Positions 1 through 9,256 of a DNA stretch of 64,000 nucleotides are shown one piece after another. The notes beneath the pieces were generated by a model. It did not search any database and was not told the DNA's origin. It worked only from the letters and a program-made list of their open reading frames with translations. The first letter of the stretch is position 1; each line of letters opens with the position of its first letter. The stretch spans positions 64,312 to 128,311 of the forward strand of contig BPII01000001.1 of the NCBI GenBank assembly GCA_026004035.1, in the 5' to 3' direction. The position numbers and the translations under genes are program-made. This DNA comes from Candidatus Sericytochromatia bacterium. Its GTDB lineage: Bacteria > Cyanobacteriota > Sericytochromatia > UBA7694 > JACMQJ01.

Positions 1-218
1 TTTTACCAACAGAAGATTGGACATTTTACGATTATAATTCTAATACAGAAAAAATAAAACAATTTATAAAAGAAAATAAACCAAAAGAGATAATCATTCC
101 TTATAAAGAAAATAGAGCTGTAATATTTAATTCTAAATTATTTCATAAAACTGATAAAATTGACTTTAAAAATTCTTATGAAAATAGAAGGATTAATATT
201 ACTTTATTGTTTGAATGA
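1..218 (+). CDS. 2OG-Fe(II) oxygenase family protein, C-terminal part
   Basis: Open reading frame entering from the left edge (codons in phase with position 3) and ending at a TGA at 216-218. The visible 71 residues carry the C-terminal core of small 2-oxoglutarate/Fe(II) dioxygenases: an N-R-A-V-I-F-N-S stretch, then L-F-H-K-T (the distal iron-ligand His) and, near the end, Y-E-N-R-R-I-N-I-T-L-L-F, whose Arg would bind the 2-oxoglutarate carboxylate in this family. The substrate cannot be told, because the HxD motif and the N-terminus lie outside the window. The family assignment rests on the motif pattern alone. Confidence 0.6.
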   Translation, partial: LPTEDWTFYDYNSNTEKIKQFIKENKPKEIIIPYKENRAVIFNSKLFHKTDKIDFKNSYENRRINITLLFE

Positions 219-226
219 AAAAAATT

Positions 227-826
227 TTATTCAGGTTTTATTTTTATTAAAATAGAACTTAATTTATCGTAATTATCTTTTAAAAGATTAGATATTTCTC
301 TACCTACATTTATAATAAAATTTCTATCTAGACCTCTAAGCTTATAACAATATCTAATATTAGCTGCTATCAATTCGTCTGATAATGAAGAACTATAATT
401 TAATAGTGTTCTTAGATATTCAAGTTTTTGAGTTATTTTTATAATAATATCTTTATCAGGAGAATATACAAAATCATGTATTTGTGGTGGGTGAGGTGGT
501 ATATATTGATATACTTTACCATCCTCTAAATATCCAACTGTAATACAATTAAATTCTGTTTTTAACAAATCAAAAATTTGTGGTTGTTGCAATCTTAATT
601 CCTCTCTTGATAGATTCATTGCAGTTGGAATATGTAATGAGTCTATACTACCTGAAATTATTTCTGAAACTATACCTATTGTATCAAAATTTAAATCTTC
701 TGATTTACAAATAACAAAGCTACCAAAATATGGTGCTTTTGGTAAGTTCAAATCATCTTGTTTTATACACTGTGCTGTAAATGATGTTGTAGAAGATGAT
801 ATAACTTCACCAACTTTTTTTGTCAT
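227..826 (-). CDS. HAS-barrel domain protein of cyanobacterial type
   Basis: A 199-residue protein without signal peptide or membrane segment. The N-terminal ~100 residues look like a HAS-barrel (the small beta-barrel named after HerA and ATP synthase): V-G-E-V-I-S-S-S-T-T-S-F-T-A-Q, G-S-F-V, then I-G-I-V-S-E-I and a conserved-looking E-E-L-R-L-Q-Q-P-Q-I-F run followed by T-E-F. Proteins of this layout are familiar to me from cyanobacteria; their function is unknown. The C-terminal ~80 residues are predicted helical. The ATG overlaps the nuoE TGA by four bases (ATGA), so the two genes are translationally coupled on the minus strand. No ATPase motifs are present, so this is not HerA itself. 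Confidence 0.6.
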   Translation of the reverse strand: MTKKVGEVISSSTTSFTAQCIKQDDLNLPKAPYFGSFVICKSEDLNFDTIGIVSEIISGSIDSLHIPTAMNLSREELRLQQPQIFDLLKTEFNCITVGYLEDGKVYQYIPPHPPQIHDFVYSPDKDIIIKITQKLEYLRTLLNYSSSLSDELIAANIRYCYKLRGLDRNFIINVGREISNLLKDNYDKLSSILIKIKPE

Positions 827-1293
827 TCTAAGTTATCCAATATGCTATCTATTTTTCTTTTAGTTAAATTTTCATAATAATCATTATTAATTTGCATCAT
901 AGGTGCTGTTCCACATGAACCTAAGCATTCTACCTCGATAACAGTGAATTTATTATCTTTTGTAGTTTCATTTAATCCTATTCCAAGCTTATTACATATA
1001 TATTCTGTAACTTCTTCAGCGCCTCTTAATTTACAACTTAATGTTCTACATATTTGTATTAAATATTTTCCTGTTGGTTTTTTTTTAAACATTGTGTAAA
1101 AAGAAGCAACACTATAAACTTTTGATGGTGGTATATCAAGAATTTTAGCTACATATTTCATTACATCTAAAGATAAATAACCAAAATCTTCTTGTGCCAT
1201 CCATAATGTAGGTAATAGTGCAGCATCTTTTTGTGGATATTTAGCTACAATTTTTTTAAATTCTTCAAATCTTTCTGGTGAAAACTCTACCAT
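823..1293 (-). CDS. nuoE: NADH-quinone oxidoreductase subunit E (24 kDa, 2Fe-2S)
   Basis: About 156 residues, the usual length for NuoE/HoxE-type thioredoxin-fold subunits. It carries the [2Fe-2S] ligand set C82-x4-C87 and C123-x3-C127, and the typical S-F-Y-T-M-F segment before them. I chose the ATG at 1293 over an upstream in-frame GTG at 1302 because the conserved start (M-V-E-F-S) begins there. In complex I or in NAD-linked hydrogenase/formate dehydrogenase modules this subunit works with NuoF and NuoG, but neither is adjacent here. The downstream HAS-barrel gene overlaps by 4 bp. HoxE or a stand-alone diaphorase subunit is an alternative; the partner genes would decide. Confidence 0.88.
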   Translation of the reverse strand: MVEFSPERFEEFKKIVAKYPQKDAALLPTLWMAQEDFGYLSLDVMKYVAKILDIPPSKVYSVASFYTMFKKKPTGKYLIQICRTLSCKLRGAEEVTEYICNKLGIGLNETTKDNKFTVIEVECLGSCGTAPMMQINNDYYENLTKRKIDSILDNLE

Positions 1294-1431
1294 AAATAAC
1301 ACTTTTAATTAATACATAATAAATTAAGAATTATATCATATACAAAAAATAATCTATGATAATTGACATAAATATAAATATTGATTAATAAAATATGATA
1401 TTATATAGAAAATTAATTTCTTTATTGTTAT

Positions 1432-2976
1432 ATGATAAAAAAGACTTTTTTCTTTATATTGTGTTTTTTTATTTTAAATTTAAGCTTATTTTCTTATTCA
1501 TTTGAAAAAGGTGGAAGAGTTCTTATTTATACTAATTATGAACCTAAAACACTTATACCTATATTTGAATATAATAATGAAATAAAAAATATTTATAATC
1601 TTGTTTATTCAGGACTTTTAGGTATAGATGACAATTTTGAATACTATCCTGACTTAGCAGTTTATATACCTACAGTTTATAATAGAGGTGTTGAATATAT
1701 CAATGATAAAATGGTGGTAACTTATAAATTAAGAGATTTAATCTTTTGGCATGATGGAAAACCTATAACATCAGAAGATATTAAATTTACTTGGCAGTTA
1801 TATATAAATACTGATATAGAAAAAGATAAAAATATAGATATAGAAGGTTATAGGCTCATACAAAGAATAGAAACTCCTGATGAAAAGACTATCAAAATTT
1901 ATTTTGATAAAAATTACTCTAATTATAAATCACTTTTTAAATATATATTACCAAAACATGCTTTTGTAAATACAAAAATATCAAAAAATCATTGGTTTAA
2001 TAAAAATCCTATTGGTTCTGGTCCATTTAAACTTGTAGAATGGAAAAATAATTATTTAGTGTTAGATTCTAATAAAAGATACTATAAAAATAAATCATAT
2101 TTGGACCAAATAGTTATAATGTATTCTAAATTTAACAATGATATTTTAGAAAATTTTAATAATAAAAAAATACATATACTAGATACTGATTTAAAGAATA
2201 TTTCCTATAACAAAAATTTTGTCAAAATTCCAGAAAACTATTTAGAAGAAATAATTTTTAATACTAAAGATTCTTATATGAGTGATTTAAATTTAAGAAA
2301 AGCAATAGCTTATTTAATAAACAGAGAAGAATTATTAAAAAATAATAAAGACTTAGTACCTGCTTGGTCTGATATACATCCTAATTCTCAAATATATGAT
2401 AATTACCTGAAAAATAAGTATTTTTATGATTATAAGAAAAGTAATTATTATTTTGATAAATCATTATGGAGAGTAAATCCTAAAACAGGATTTAGAGAAA
2501 ATAATAAAAAAGAAGAATTAAATTTAAATATCTTATTTACTAAAAGTGATATACATTATAAAATTGCTAATTACTTAAAAAATAATTTGAAAATATTAGG
2601 TGTAAAAACTACACTAAAAGAAGTTAATGAAGAGGATATAAAAAATAATAATTATGATATTTTAATTTATAAAAGATTTATTACAACAGATGGTAGTGAG
2701 AGAGAATATTATTTCTCTGAAAATAGAATAATACCAAATGGTAAAAACTTCTCTAAATATTCTAATCAAACTTTACAAGCTATACTTAGTGATGTAAGCA
2801 GATTAAGTGATAAAAATTCTCAAAAAATTATAAATAATATTTTAGCTGAAGAAATACCAACATTACCACTTTTTATATATGTTAAAAATATTTTAGTAGC
2901 TGATAATTTAAATAATTTTAGACCAAACTTATATTCAGGTAATACTTGGAATAGTTTTGAATGGTGGCTTAACTAA
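1432..2976 (+). CDS. ABC transporter solute-binding protein, family 5 (peptide/nickel type)
   Basis: A 514-residue exported protein with an N-terminal hydrophobic signal peptide (residues ~5-22, no lipobox Cys). The body matches the SBP_bac_5 fold: Y-S-G-L-L near residue 60, then the hallmark W-H-D-G-K-P-I-T-S-E-D-I-K-F-T region around residues 105-122, and F-N-K-N-P-I-G-S-G-P-F-K-L-V near 185. Such proteins capture oligopeptides or metal chelates in the periplasm and pass them to Dpp/Opp-type permeases. No permease or ATPase genes are nearby, so this is an orphan receptor. The substrate cannot be inferred. Confidence 0.85.
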   Translation: MIKKTFFFILCFFILNLSLFSYSFEKGGRVLIYTNYEPKTLIPIFEYNNEIKNIYNLVYSGLLGIDDNFEYYPDLAVYIPTVYNRGVEYINDKMVVTYKLRDLIFWHDGKPITSEDIKFTWQLYINTDIEKDKNIDIEGYRLIQRIETPDEKTIKIYFDKNYSNYKSLFKYILPKHAFVNTKISKNHWFNKNPIGSGPFKLVEWKNNYLVLDSNKRYYKNKSYLDQIVIMYSKFNNDILENFNNKKIHILDTDLKNISYNKNFVKIPENYLEEIIFNTKDSYMSDLNLRKAIAYLINREELLKNNKDLVPAWSDIHPNSQIYDNYLKNKYFYDYKKSNYYFDKSLWRVNPKTGFRENNKKEELNLNILFTKSDIHYKIANYLKNNLKILGVKTTLKEVNEEDIKNNNYDILIYKRFITTDGSEREYYFSENRIIPNGKNFSKYSNQTLQAILSDVSRLSDKNSQKIINNILAEEIPTLPLFIYVKNILVADNLNNFRPNLYSGNTWNSFEWWLN

Positions 2977-3073
2977 TTCTTAAATATTTACATAAAATCA
3001 AAAGAACTAATAGTAATAAAAGCATCAAAATTTCCTTCTAATGTTTATGAAGATGTGTTAAATATTTGTATAA

Positions 3074-3405
3074 ACTCAACAATGAAATTAAAAATTAGCT
3101 AAAAACATTTTATTTATACTTGATAAGATAGTATAATAAAACATGATTAATATAAGAACGATAAAGAGTAGTTTCTAGGTTATAAAATCTTTTAAGAGTT
3201 GATAAAACACCTTCTATTTTTTGTCTAATACCAATTTTTATAATAAATAGTGAATAGTTAAAAATAAAGTATAAAAAATTTTAAAAAAAAACTATAATTT
3301 TTTAATAAATTACTTGAAATATAAGAATTGTAGTATAATTAAACAAAATTGTAACTATAAAAAATATTGATTTTTAATCCACTATCAATTTAATAAATTG
3401 GTATT
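3074..3405 (-). mobile_element. Degenerate transposase remnant, copy A
   Basis: This stretch is gene-free but repeats debris found elsewhere in the window. About 3077-3150 is an inverted, diverged copy of 58527-58590; 3225-3316 is an inverted copy of 46212-46308; and about 3375-3402 matches 35174-35201 inverted. Read on the minus strand, about 3245-3110 encodes a transposase-like C-terminus (K-I-G-I-R-Q-K-I-E-G-V-L-S-T-L-K then Y-I-N-H-V-L-L) in the style of DDE transposases such as IS5 or IS982, with stop codons around it. It is dead. The rest of the 2977-3466 gap shows no gene. Confidence 0.6.
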
Positions 3406-3466
3406 ACATTATTCATAACTTGTGCTCAGTTACCATTAAAAAATATTAAAATTTTGATTTAAATTA

Positions 3467-3495
3467 TTTACAACTTTTTTATTTAATGCTAATAT
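3467..3495 (+). promoter_or_regulatory. Predicted sigma-70 promoter of the fMet tRNA
   Basis: TTTACA at 3467-3472, a 17-base spacer, and TAATAT at 3490-3495. A start site six to eight bases downstream would fall just before the tRNA 5' end at 3507, which suits a tRNA with a very short leader. Confidence 0.55.
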
Positions 3496-3506
3496 GATAC
3501 TACCAT

Positions 3507-3580
<74 letters not shown>

Positions 3581-3685
3581 TAATCTCCTCCTACTTTCTA
3601 TTTTTTATTTTCTTTTTGTGATTTTTGTATTACACTTTTTATTTGTAAAATGTTAAAATAATATAAAAATTTTTTGGAGATATTT

Positions 3686-5431
3686 ATGCAAATATGCCCT
3701 AATTGTAATACTCAAATATATGAGAATGTAACTAACTGTCCAAATTGTAACTTTGATTTAAATTATGATATTTGTAGTTCATGTAATTCTAATGTATTAA
3801 CTGATTTAGATTACTGCGATTCATGTGGACAATATATGAATAGAGAATTTATTGTTATAACAGATTCTCAATTAACTTTTGATGAAATAATAAATGATAG
3901 CTATAGAGTTATATCATCTGAAGATAAAATAGTAAAAGATATATTACCACATAAAGTAAAATTTTTATCAAAACCGTTAATAAATGCTGATTTACATAAT
4001 AGGTATAAAAGATTATCTAGTTTTGTAGCTACACCAAAGTTATATGATGCTTTCTCTTATAATGAATCTGATTATATATTGATAGAAATTTTAAGAGACT
4101 CTTACGGACAGGATTTGAAATCATTACAAGAAATGTGGGCATATATAACTGATAAAGAAAAGCTTTATATATTCAAAGATTGGCTAGAACTTTTTGTCAA
4201 TTATGCAAAAGAAAAAGTTTTAGATAGTTTATTAAATTTTGACAATCTATGTGTAGATAATGAAAATAACTTGAGAGTAAAAATATTAAAGTTAGATAAA
4301 GATGAATATGTTTTTGAAGATAAACTAAAAGTATTAGCTAAATTATGGATGGATTTAACTATATCAAATTCTATTTCTGCAATAGATTATACAAAATATC
4401 CTATATACAATGTTATAAAAAATGTATTAGAAGGTAAGTTAGTAGATATAAGTGAAATTCAATATAATCTTGATAAATTAATAGAAAAACCTTTAGTAAA
4501 TATAGAACATTATGCTGATACAAATGTAGGTAAAAAAAGAAAAAATAATGAAGATAATTTCTACTCTATAACATTAGATATAAAGGAAAAATCAATAAAT
4601 AAATTTTTAAACTCTAAAAGAGGATTTTATATAGTTTGTGATGGAATGGGAGGACATGAAGGAGGAGAGATTGCAAGTGCCAATGCAATTTCTGAAATGA
4701 GAAAAAATGTTTTACCAATTTTAGCATTTAATATTAATCAAGATGATATAAGAAATATACTTGAAAATTCGATTAGTAATGCAAATAAAAAAATATTTGA
4801 ATTAAATGAAAAACAAAATAGAAGCCAAGAAAAAAGAATGGGAACAACAATAGTAAGTGCAATAGTAAATGATAATAGATTATTCACTTGTCATGTAGGA
4901 GATAGTAGAATTTATTTAATAGATCAAAATTCTATACAACAAATCACAGAAGATCATAATGTTGCAATGAAAAATTATAGAGATGGAGTAGGTACATTAG
5001 AAGATGCACTACGTAATGCATGCACACCTTGGGGTAAAGTTTTAACACAAGCATTAGGTCCTCGTTCAAGTGAAAATATATATCCAGAATTCAATAGTTT
5101 AATATTAAAAGAAAATTGTTACATAATACTTTGTTCTGATGGCTTAACAGATATGCTAACATCAGAAGCAATAGAAAATTTAGTTAGGGAATCTTGGGGT
5201 AATCCTAAAGATGTTGTAAATAATTTAATAGAAGGTGCTAATTCAAGGGGTGGTAGAGATAACATAAGTGTTGTGGCTGTTAAAGTAGATGTTTATCCAA
5301 GTATATTTCCACCAATAGAATATTCAGAAATTCTTCTTTCAAATTCAGCTGAATTAAACACAGATATGATATACATGACAGATAGCAATGAAACATTAGT
5401 TGAGGGTATAATTGTAGAAATTCCTGAATAA
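3686..5431 (+). CDS. Double zinc ribbon, degenerate kinase-like region and PP2C-type Ser/Thr phosphatase
   Basis: About 581 residues in three parts. Residues 1-50 hold two zinc ribbons (C4, C7, C18, C21 and C30, C33, C44, C47). Residues ~55-260 look like a decayed protein-kinase fold (Y-I-L-I-E-I-L hinge-like strand, then L-D-S-L-L-N-F-D-N-L-C in place of the catalytic loop, no HRD or DFG). From ~274 to ~530 is a PP2C domain with N-V-G-K-K-R-K-N-N-E-D-N, C-D-G-M-G-G-H-E-G-G, H-V-G-D-S-R, S-D-G-L-T-D and G-R-D-N-I-S, so the metal-binding Asp/Gly set is intact. It should dephosphorylate phospho-Ser/Thr proteins, possibly counteracting the kinase at 21.6 kb. I prefer the ATG at 3686, 4-10 nt behind TTGGAGA, over an upstream TTG. 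Confidence 0.88.
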   Translation: MQICPNCNTQIYENVTNCPNCNFDLNYDICSSCNSNVLTDLDYCDSCGQYMNREFIVITDSQLTFDEIINDSYRVISSEDKIVKDILPHKVKFLSKPLINADLHNRYKRLSSFVATPKLYDAFSYNESDYILIEILRDSYGQDLKSLQEMWAYITDKEKLYIFKDWLELFVNYAKEKVLDSLLNFDNLCVDNENNLRVKILKLDKDEYVFEDKLKVLAKLWMDLTISNSISAIDYTKYPIYNVIKNVLEGKLVDISEIQYNLDKLIEKPLVNIEHYADTNVGKKRKNNEDNFYSITLDIKEKSINKFLNSKRGFYIVCDGMGGHEGGEIASANAISEMRKNVLPILAFNINQDDIRNILENSISNANKKIFELNEKQNRSQEKRMGTTIVSAIVNDNRLFTCHVGDSRIYLIDQNSIQQITEDHNVAMKNYRDGVGTLEDALRNACTPWGKVLTQALGPRSSENIYPEFNSLILKENCYIILCSDGLTDMLTSEAIENLVRESWGNPKDVVNNLIEGANSRGGRDNISVVAVKVDVYPSIFPPIEYSEILLSNSAELNTDMIYMTDSNETLVEGIIVEIPE

Positions 5432-5434
5432 AAG

Positions 5435-6943
5435 TTGGATAATTTTTCTTATAATCTAAAATCTTTTTTTTCAAACGATAACTTTGTTATCTTAAAGAAT
5501 GCTGATAAATATTTATTAGCTAGTTACCATTTTGTTTATGAAACTATTCAATCTAATAATAAATATACTATTTTATTACGAAAAGGTAACTTTAAAATAA
5601 AACCTATAATATCTATATGTATTCCAACCTTTAATAATAATGACTATGTTTTACTAAAAGCTCTAAAAGAATGGGAAAAAAGTAAAAACATTAATTTAAA
5701 CCTTGTTGAATTTGTTATTGTAGAAAATGGTAGCAATACATATAAAGATATTTTATCTAAAAATTTTAATTTAAAAATAAAATTTATAAATATAAAAGAA
5801 AAAAATTTAGGTAAGGCTAGAAAAATATCAGTTGAAGAAGCTAGTTCAGATTTATTATTACTTGTAAATGATGATACAATACCAACTGAATTTTTAATAG
5901 AAAGACATATTAAATATCAAGTTGAAAATTATCATAATAAACTTGCAATTCTAGGAACTTTTTATTTTCATAAAGATGTTTTAGATACTGAATTTATGAA
6001 AATAATAAAAGATGATAAAAATTTATTTTTTCAAAACTTTTTTGAGGATAATATTATAACTAATGCATTTGTTACAAATAATATAAGTATAAAAAAAGAG
6101 TATGTAATAAAAGCTGGAAACTTTGACGAAAATTTAAAAATTTCTGGTGAAGATAATGATTTAGAAAAGCGTTTATCAAGATATGATATAAAAACTTTAT
6201 TCAAATCAGATTTGATTTCTTATCATTATCATAGACATGATTGTATATCTTATATTAATTTATTAAAAAATAGATATTATTTTGATTTAAAAATTAATCT
6301 AAAATATAAATATGGAATAAATGTGAATATATATTTAGATTTATTTAAAATAAATGGTAAAAATATTATTGCTTACTTTTTTTTAAATTATTTTTGTAAA
6401 AATTATAATAATGATATTTATTTGAAAAAATATTTAGAACTAGTTCATATCATTTTTACATTAATAGCTGATGATTTTAATGAAAATTTTTTTGAGAATA
6501 TTAAATTAAAAAATACTAATAGCAAAATTTTAATAGTTATTTTCGGCAAAGAAAATTACTCTATACAACAAACATATAAAAATTTTGAAAAAATAAATAT
6601 TACGAAAAACACAAAATTATATGAAATAATAAAAAAATATGATTATTTTCTATTTATAGATAGTAATAATATTTTACTACCTTATGCTGTAGAATTATTT
6701 TTATTACTAACAGAAAATTTAGATAAATCTTATAAAATAATTTTAGGTAGGATTTTTCAAAAAAATGAAAATTCAAGAAATTTTATTATACTAAATATCT
6801 TTGATTTTTTCATTAAAAGAGAATGTTTTATTAATCCCTTATTACTAGAAAGAAACATTGATAAAAATTTACTTATGGATTTAAAAAGTAGGTACAAATA
6901 TGCTAAAATAAATATACCGTGTACATCAATTATTTTTGAATAA
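5435..6943 (+). CDS. Family 2 glycosyltransferase
   Basis: 502 residues, starting at a TTG three bases after the phosphatase stop, so probably co-transcribed with it. From residue ~58 it has a GT-A fold: I-S-I-C-I-P-T-F-N-N, V-I-V-E-N-G-S, N-L-G-K-A-R, then L-L-V-N-D-D-T (the DxD-type metal/nucleotide-sugar site, ~143) and S-G-E-D-N-D-L (~235), the E-D of the catalytic base region. The last ~230 residues match nothing I recognise. It has no membrane segment. A transferase for cell-surface glycans is likely; donor and acceptor are unknown. Confidence 0.82.
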   Translation: MDNFSYNLKSFFSNDNFVILKNADKYLLASYHFVYETIQSNNKYTILLRKGNFKIKPIISICIPTFNNNDYVLLKALKEWEKSKNINLNLVEFVIVENGSNTYKDILSKNFNLKIKFINIKEKNLGKARKISVEEASSDLLLLVNDDTIPTEFLIERHIKYQVENYHNKLAILGTFYFHKDVLDTEFMKIIKDDKNLFFQNFFEDNIITNAFVTNNISIKKEYVIKAGNFDENLKISGEDNDLEKRLSRYDIKTLFKSDLISYHYHRHDCISYINLLKNRYYFDLKINLKYKYGINVNIYLDLFKINGKNIIAYFFLNYFCKNYNNDIYLKKYLELVHIIFTLIADDFNENFFENIKLKNTNSKILIVIFGKENYSIQQTYKNFEKINITKNTKLYEIIKKYDYFLFIDSNNILLPYAVELFLLLTENLDKSYKIILGRIFQKNENSRNFIILNIFDFFIKRECFINPLLLERNIDKNLLMDLKSRYKYAKINIPCTSIIFE

Positions 6944-6951
6944 AATTTTTT

Positions 6952-8217
6952 TTATATTTTACTTGGATTATTTGCTATTTTTATAAGATATAAAAATCCA
7001 TCCTTATTCTTATTCCATATACTTTCTATTCTTGAATAAGGAGGTCTGAATCCATCTCCATCATCCCCTAATTCTATTGTAAAAGATATTGCACCATGTT
7101 TTGAATATGCCCAATCTTTAGTTGTTCCACAAGTAGGATACAGTAATTCCATGCTTGTACCTGTTCTATAGCCATTTTTTGATGCTAAATAAGAAGCTAC
7201 TTTTTTAAATATTGGAGTAGCTGGGACAGGTGAATTTGTATAACCTGGAGGGTATATAATCATTTCACCATAAGAATGTAAATCAACAAATATATTAACT
7301 TTTTTATTTGCTAAAAAATCTCTATATGATTTTGTTTCCGGTTCAGAAAATGGAGCTTCACCACTGTATATTTCACTATAAGGATCTTGTAATTGTTTTT
7401 TCATTCTTTCAAATGTAGAATTAGGAGGTAATCCTTCAAAGTTCCAATGATCATCAAAATTTCTATTTAAATCTACACCTTTATTTTTACTATCTATATG
7501 TCTATTTTTTCTCCACATATTTTCACCTCTTTCAACTGCTAACCTACCATCTATATTAGCAAGAGGTATAAATATAACTTCTGTATTATCTAAATAACTT
7601 GTTATCTCAGAATCTTTACCATAATTAGATAACAATAAATCCATTAGTCTTAAGTTTAACTCTACAGGTGCTAATTCTCTAGCATGAATCCCTGACATAA
7701 AAACTATTGAAGGTTTTTTTGAAGTATTTTTATTACTTGTAATAGTTAATGCCCATATATCGTTATTTGCTTTACCTTGTGTTTTTTCCCAGCTATCCCC
7801 TATATCATGTAGTTTTACTAATTCAGGATACTTTTGTGAATATTCTCTTATTTTTTCTAAAACTTGTTGAACTGTGCTATAACCTGTTGGTAACCCTTTT
7901 GTATTATCATTACTAAAATTTTTTACAATTATAGAAATATTTTTACTTTTCAAAAATTGAACTTGTTTGTCATTTACATAAGCATTAAATCTTCCGTTTT
8001 TTCCTGAACCATGTATATCTATACCTTCAGCTATTAAATCTAATATATCGTTTTTATTCTTTAAAGTAAAACTTACATTATATTTTCTTTCATTTTTTGT
8101 AAATGATTCTATATTATTATCTTGATTAATTTGTATTGTTTCTATATTTTCAGAACAGGAAAAATTAAAAGATAATAAAGTAGATGCTAAAATTAAGTTT
8201 ATAATTTTACTTTTCAT
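6952..8217 (-). CDS. M14 family zinc carboxypeptidase, lipoprotein
   Basis: 421 residues. An N-terminal lipoprotein signal ends in F-N-F-S-C (C21), so the enzyme should sit on a membrane facing the periplasm or exterior. The M14 active site is complete: zinc ligands H178 and E181 in G-I-H-A-R-E, the N-I-D-G-R and K-N-R / G-V-D-L-N-R-N-F substrate-binding segments (~222-254), zinc ligand H313 in V-D-L-H-S-Y, and catalytic E382 in T-I-E-L-G-D. It removes C-terminal residues from peptides. Residues ~45-110 may be a propeptide-like domain. The stop lies 8 bases from the convergent glycosyltransferase. Confidence 0.93.
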   Translation of the reverse strand: MKSKIINLILASTLLSFNFSCSENIETIQINQDNNIESFTKNERKYNVSFTLKNKNDILDLIAEGIDIHGSGKNGRFNAYVNDKQVQFLKSKNISIIVKNFSNDNTKGLPTGYSTVQQVLEKIREYSQKYPELVKLHDIGDSWEKTQGKANNDIWALTITSNKNTSKKPSIVFMSGIHARELAPVELNLRLMDLLLSNYGKDSEITSYLDNTEVIFIPLANIDGRLAVERGENMWRKNRHIDSKNKGVDLNRNFDDHWNFEGLPPNSTFERMKKQLQDPYSEIYSGEAPFSEPETKSYRDFLANKKVNIFVDLHSYGEMIIYPPGYTNSPVPATPIFKKVASYLASKNGYRTGTSMELLYPTCGTTKDWAYSKHGAISFTIELGDDGDGFRPPYSRIESIWNKNKDGFLYLIKIANNPSKI

Positions 8218-8330
8218 TTTATTTCCTTAAAAAAATAATTATAGAGAATATTATAAGTGAACAAATCAACTTTCTGAACAATTATTTAATTTTTGTTTAG
8301 AAAAAAATTAAAAAAATATTATTTTAATAA

Positions 8331-9248
8331 TTATAAATTTCTTAAATAATTTTGTAATTTTACCAATTCTATTGCTTCTTCAGCTTTAAATTCCATTAGT
8401 TTATTTGTTAAAGGATGATATAAAACTAATTTATAAGCATGCAAAGCTTGACCATTTAGTTTAACAGGTAGTTTTACATTTGGTCCATAAACTTCATCAC
8501 CTAGTATTCCATGTTTAATATAAGATAAATGCACTCTTATTTGATGTGTTCTACCTGTTTTAAGTTCTAATTCTAAAAGAGTATATTTATTACTGAATCT
8601 TTCTAAAACTTTCCAATAAGTTATTGCTTCTTTGCCATTTTCTAGAACACACATTTTTTTTCTATCAATAGGATTTCTACCTATTGGTTTATTAATTACA
8701 CCTGTATCATCTTTTACATTTCCTATAACAAAAGCTTTATAATATCTTTTAGCAATTTTATTTTTTATTTGTTCAGATAAAGATTGATGAGCAATATCAC
8801 TTTTAGCAACAACAATTAACCCTGTAGTGTCTTTATCTAATCTATGAACTATCCCTGGTCTTATTGTTCCGCCTATACCTGATAAATTTTTACAATGATA
8901 CAATAAAGCATTTACTAATGTATTGTCTTCATTTCCATTTGCAGGATGAACAACGAAATTTTTAGGTTTATTTATTACAATAATATGTTCATCTTCATAA
9001 ACTATATTTAAAGGTATATTTTGTGGTTCAACTGATAATTCTTTAAGTGGTGGTATAAATATTGATATATTATCATTTAATTTAACTTTATAAGATGACT
9101 TTGTAGATAAATTATTGACTTTTATATTATTTTCTTCAATAAGACTTTGAATTCTATTTCTTGTTAAATCTAATTTTTCAGCTAAAAATATATCTAATCT
9201 TTTATTAATATCATCATTATTAGAAACTATTATTTCCTTATATTCCAT
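8331..9248 (-). CDS. rluD: RluA/RluD family 23S rRNA pseudouridine synthase
   Basis: 305 residues from the ATG at 9248, chosen because a longer frame to 9311 would run back into dnaG, while this start leaves an 8-bp gap. Residues ~16-60 form an S4 RNA-binding domain (R-L-D-I-F-L-A-E-K). The synthase core has the diagnostic H135-R-L-D138-K-D-T-T-G motif, whose Asp138 is the catalytic nucleophile, followed by R-T-H-Q-I-R-V-H-L and L-G-D-E-V-Y-G. It isomerises uridines in large-subunit rRNA. RluD is the best guess within the family; RluC-like specificity cannot be excluded. Confidence 0.88.
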   Translation of the reverse strand: MEYKEIIVSNNDDINKRLDIFLAEKLDLTRNRIQSLIEENNIKVNNLSTKSSYKVKLNDNISIFIPPLKELSVEPQNIPLNIVYEDEHIIVINKPKNFVVHPANGNEDNTLVNALLYHCKNLSGIGGTIRPGIVHRLDKDTTGLIVVAKSDIAHQSLSEQIKNKIAKRYYKAFVIGNVKDDTGVINKPIGRNPIDRKKMCVLENGKEAITYWKVLERFSNKYTLLELELKTGRTHQIRVHLSYIKHGILGDEVYGPNVKLPVKLNGQALHAYKLVLYHPLTNKLMEFKAEEAIELVKLQNYLRNL

Positions 9249-9256
9249 AAAGCTAA

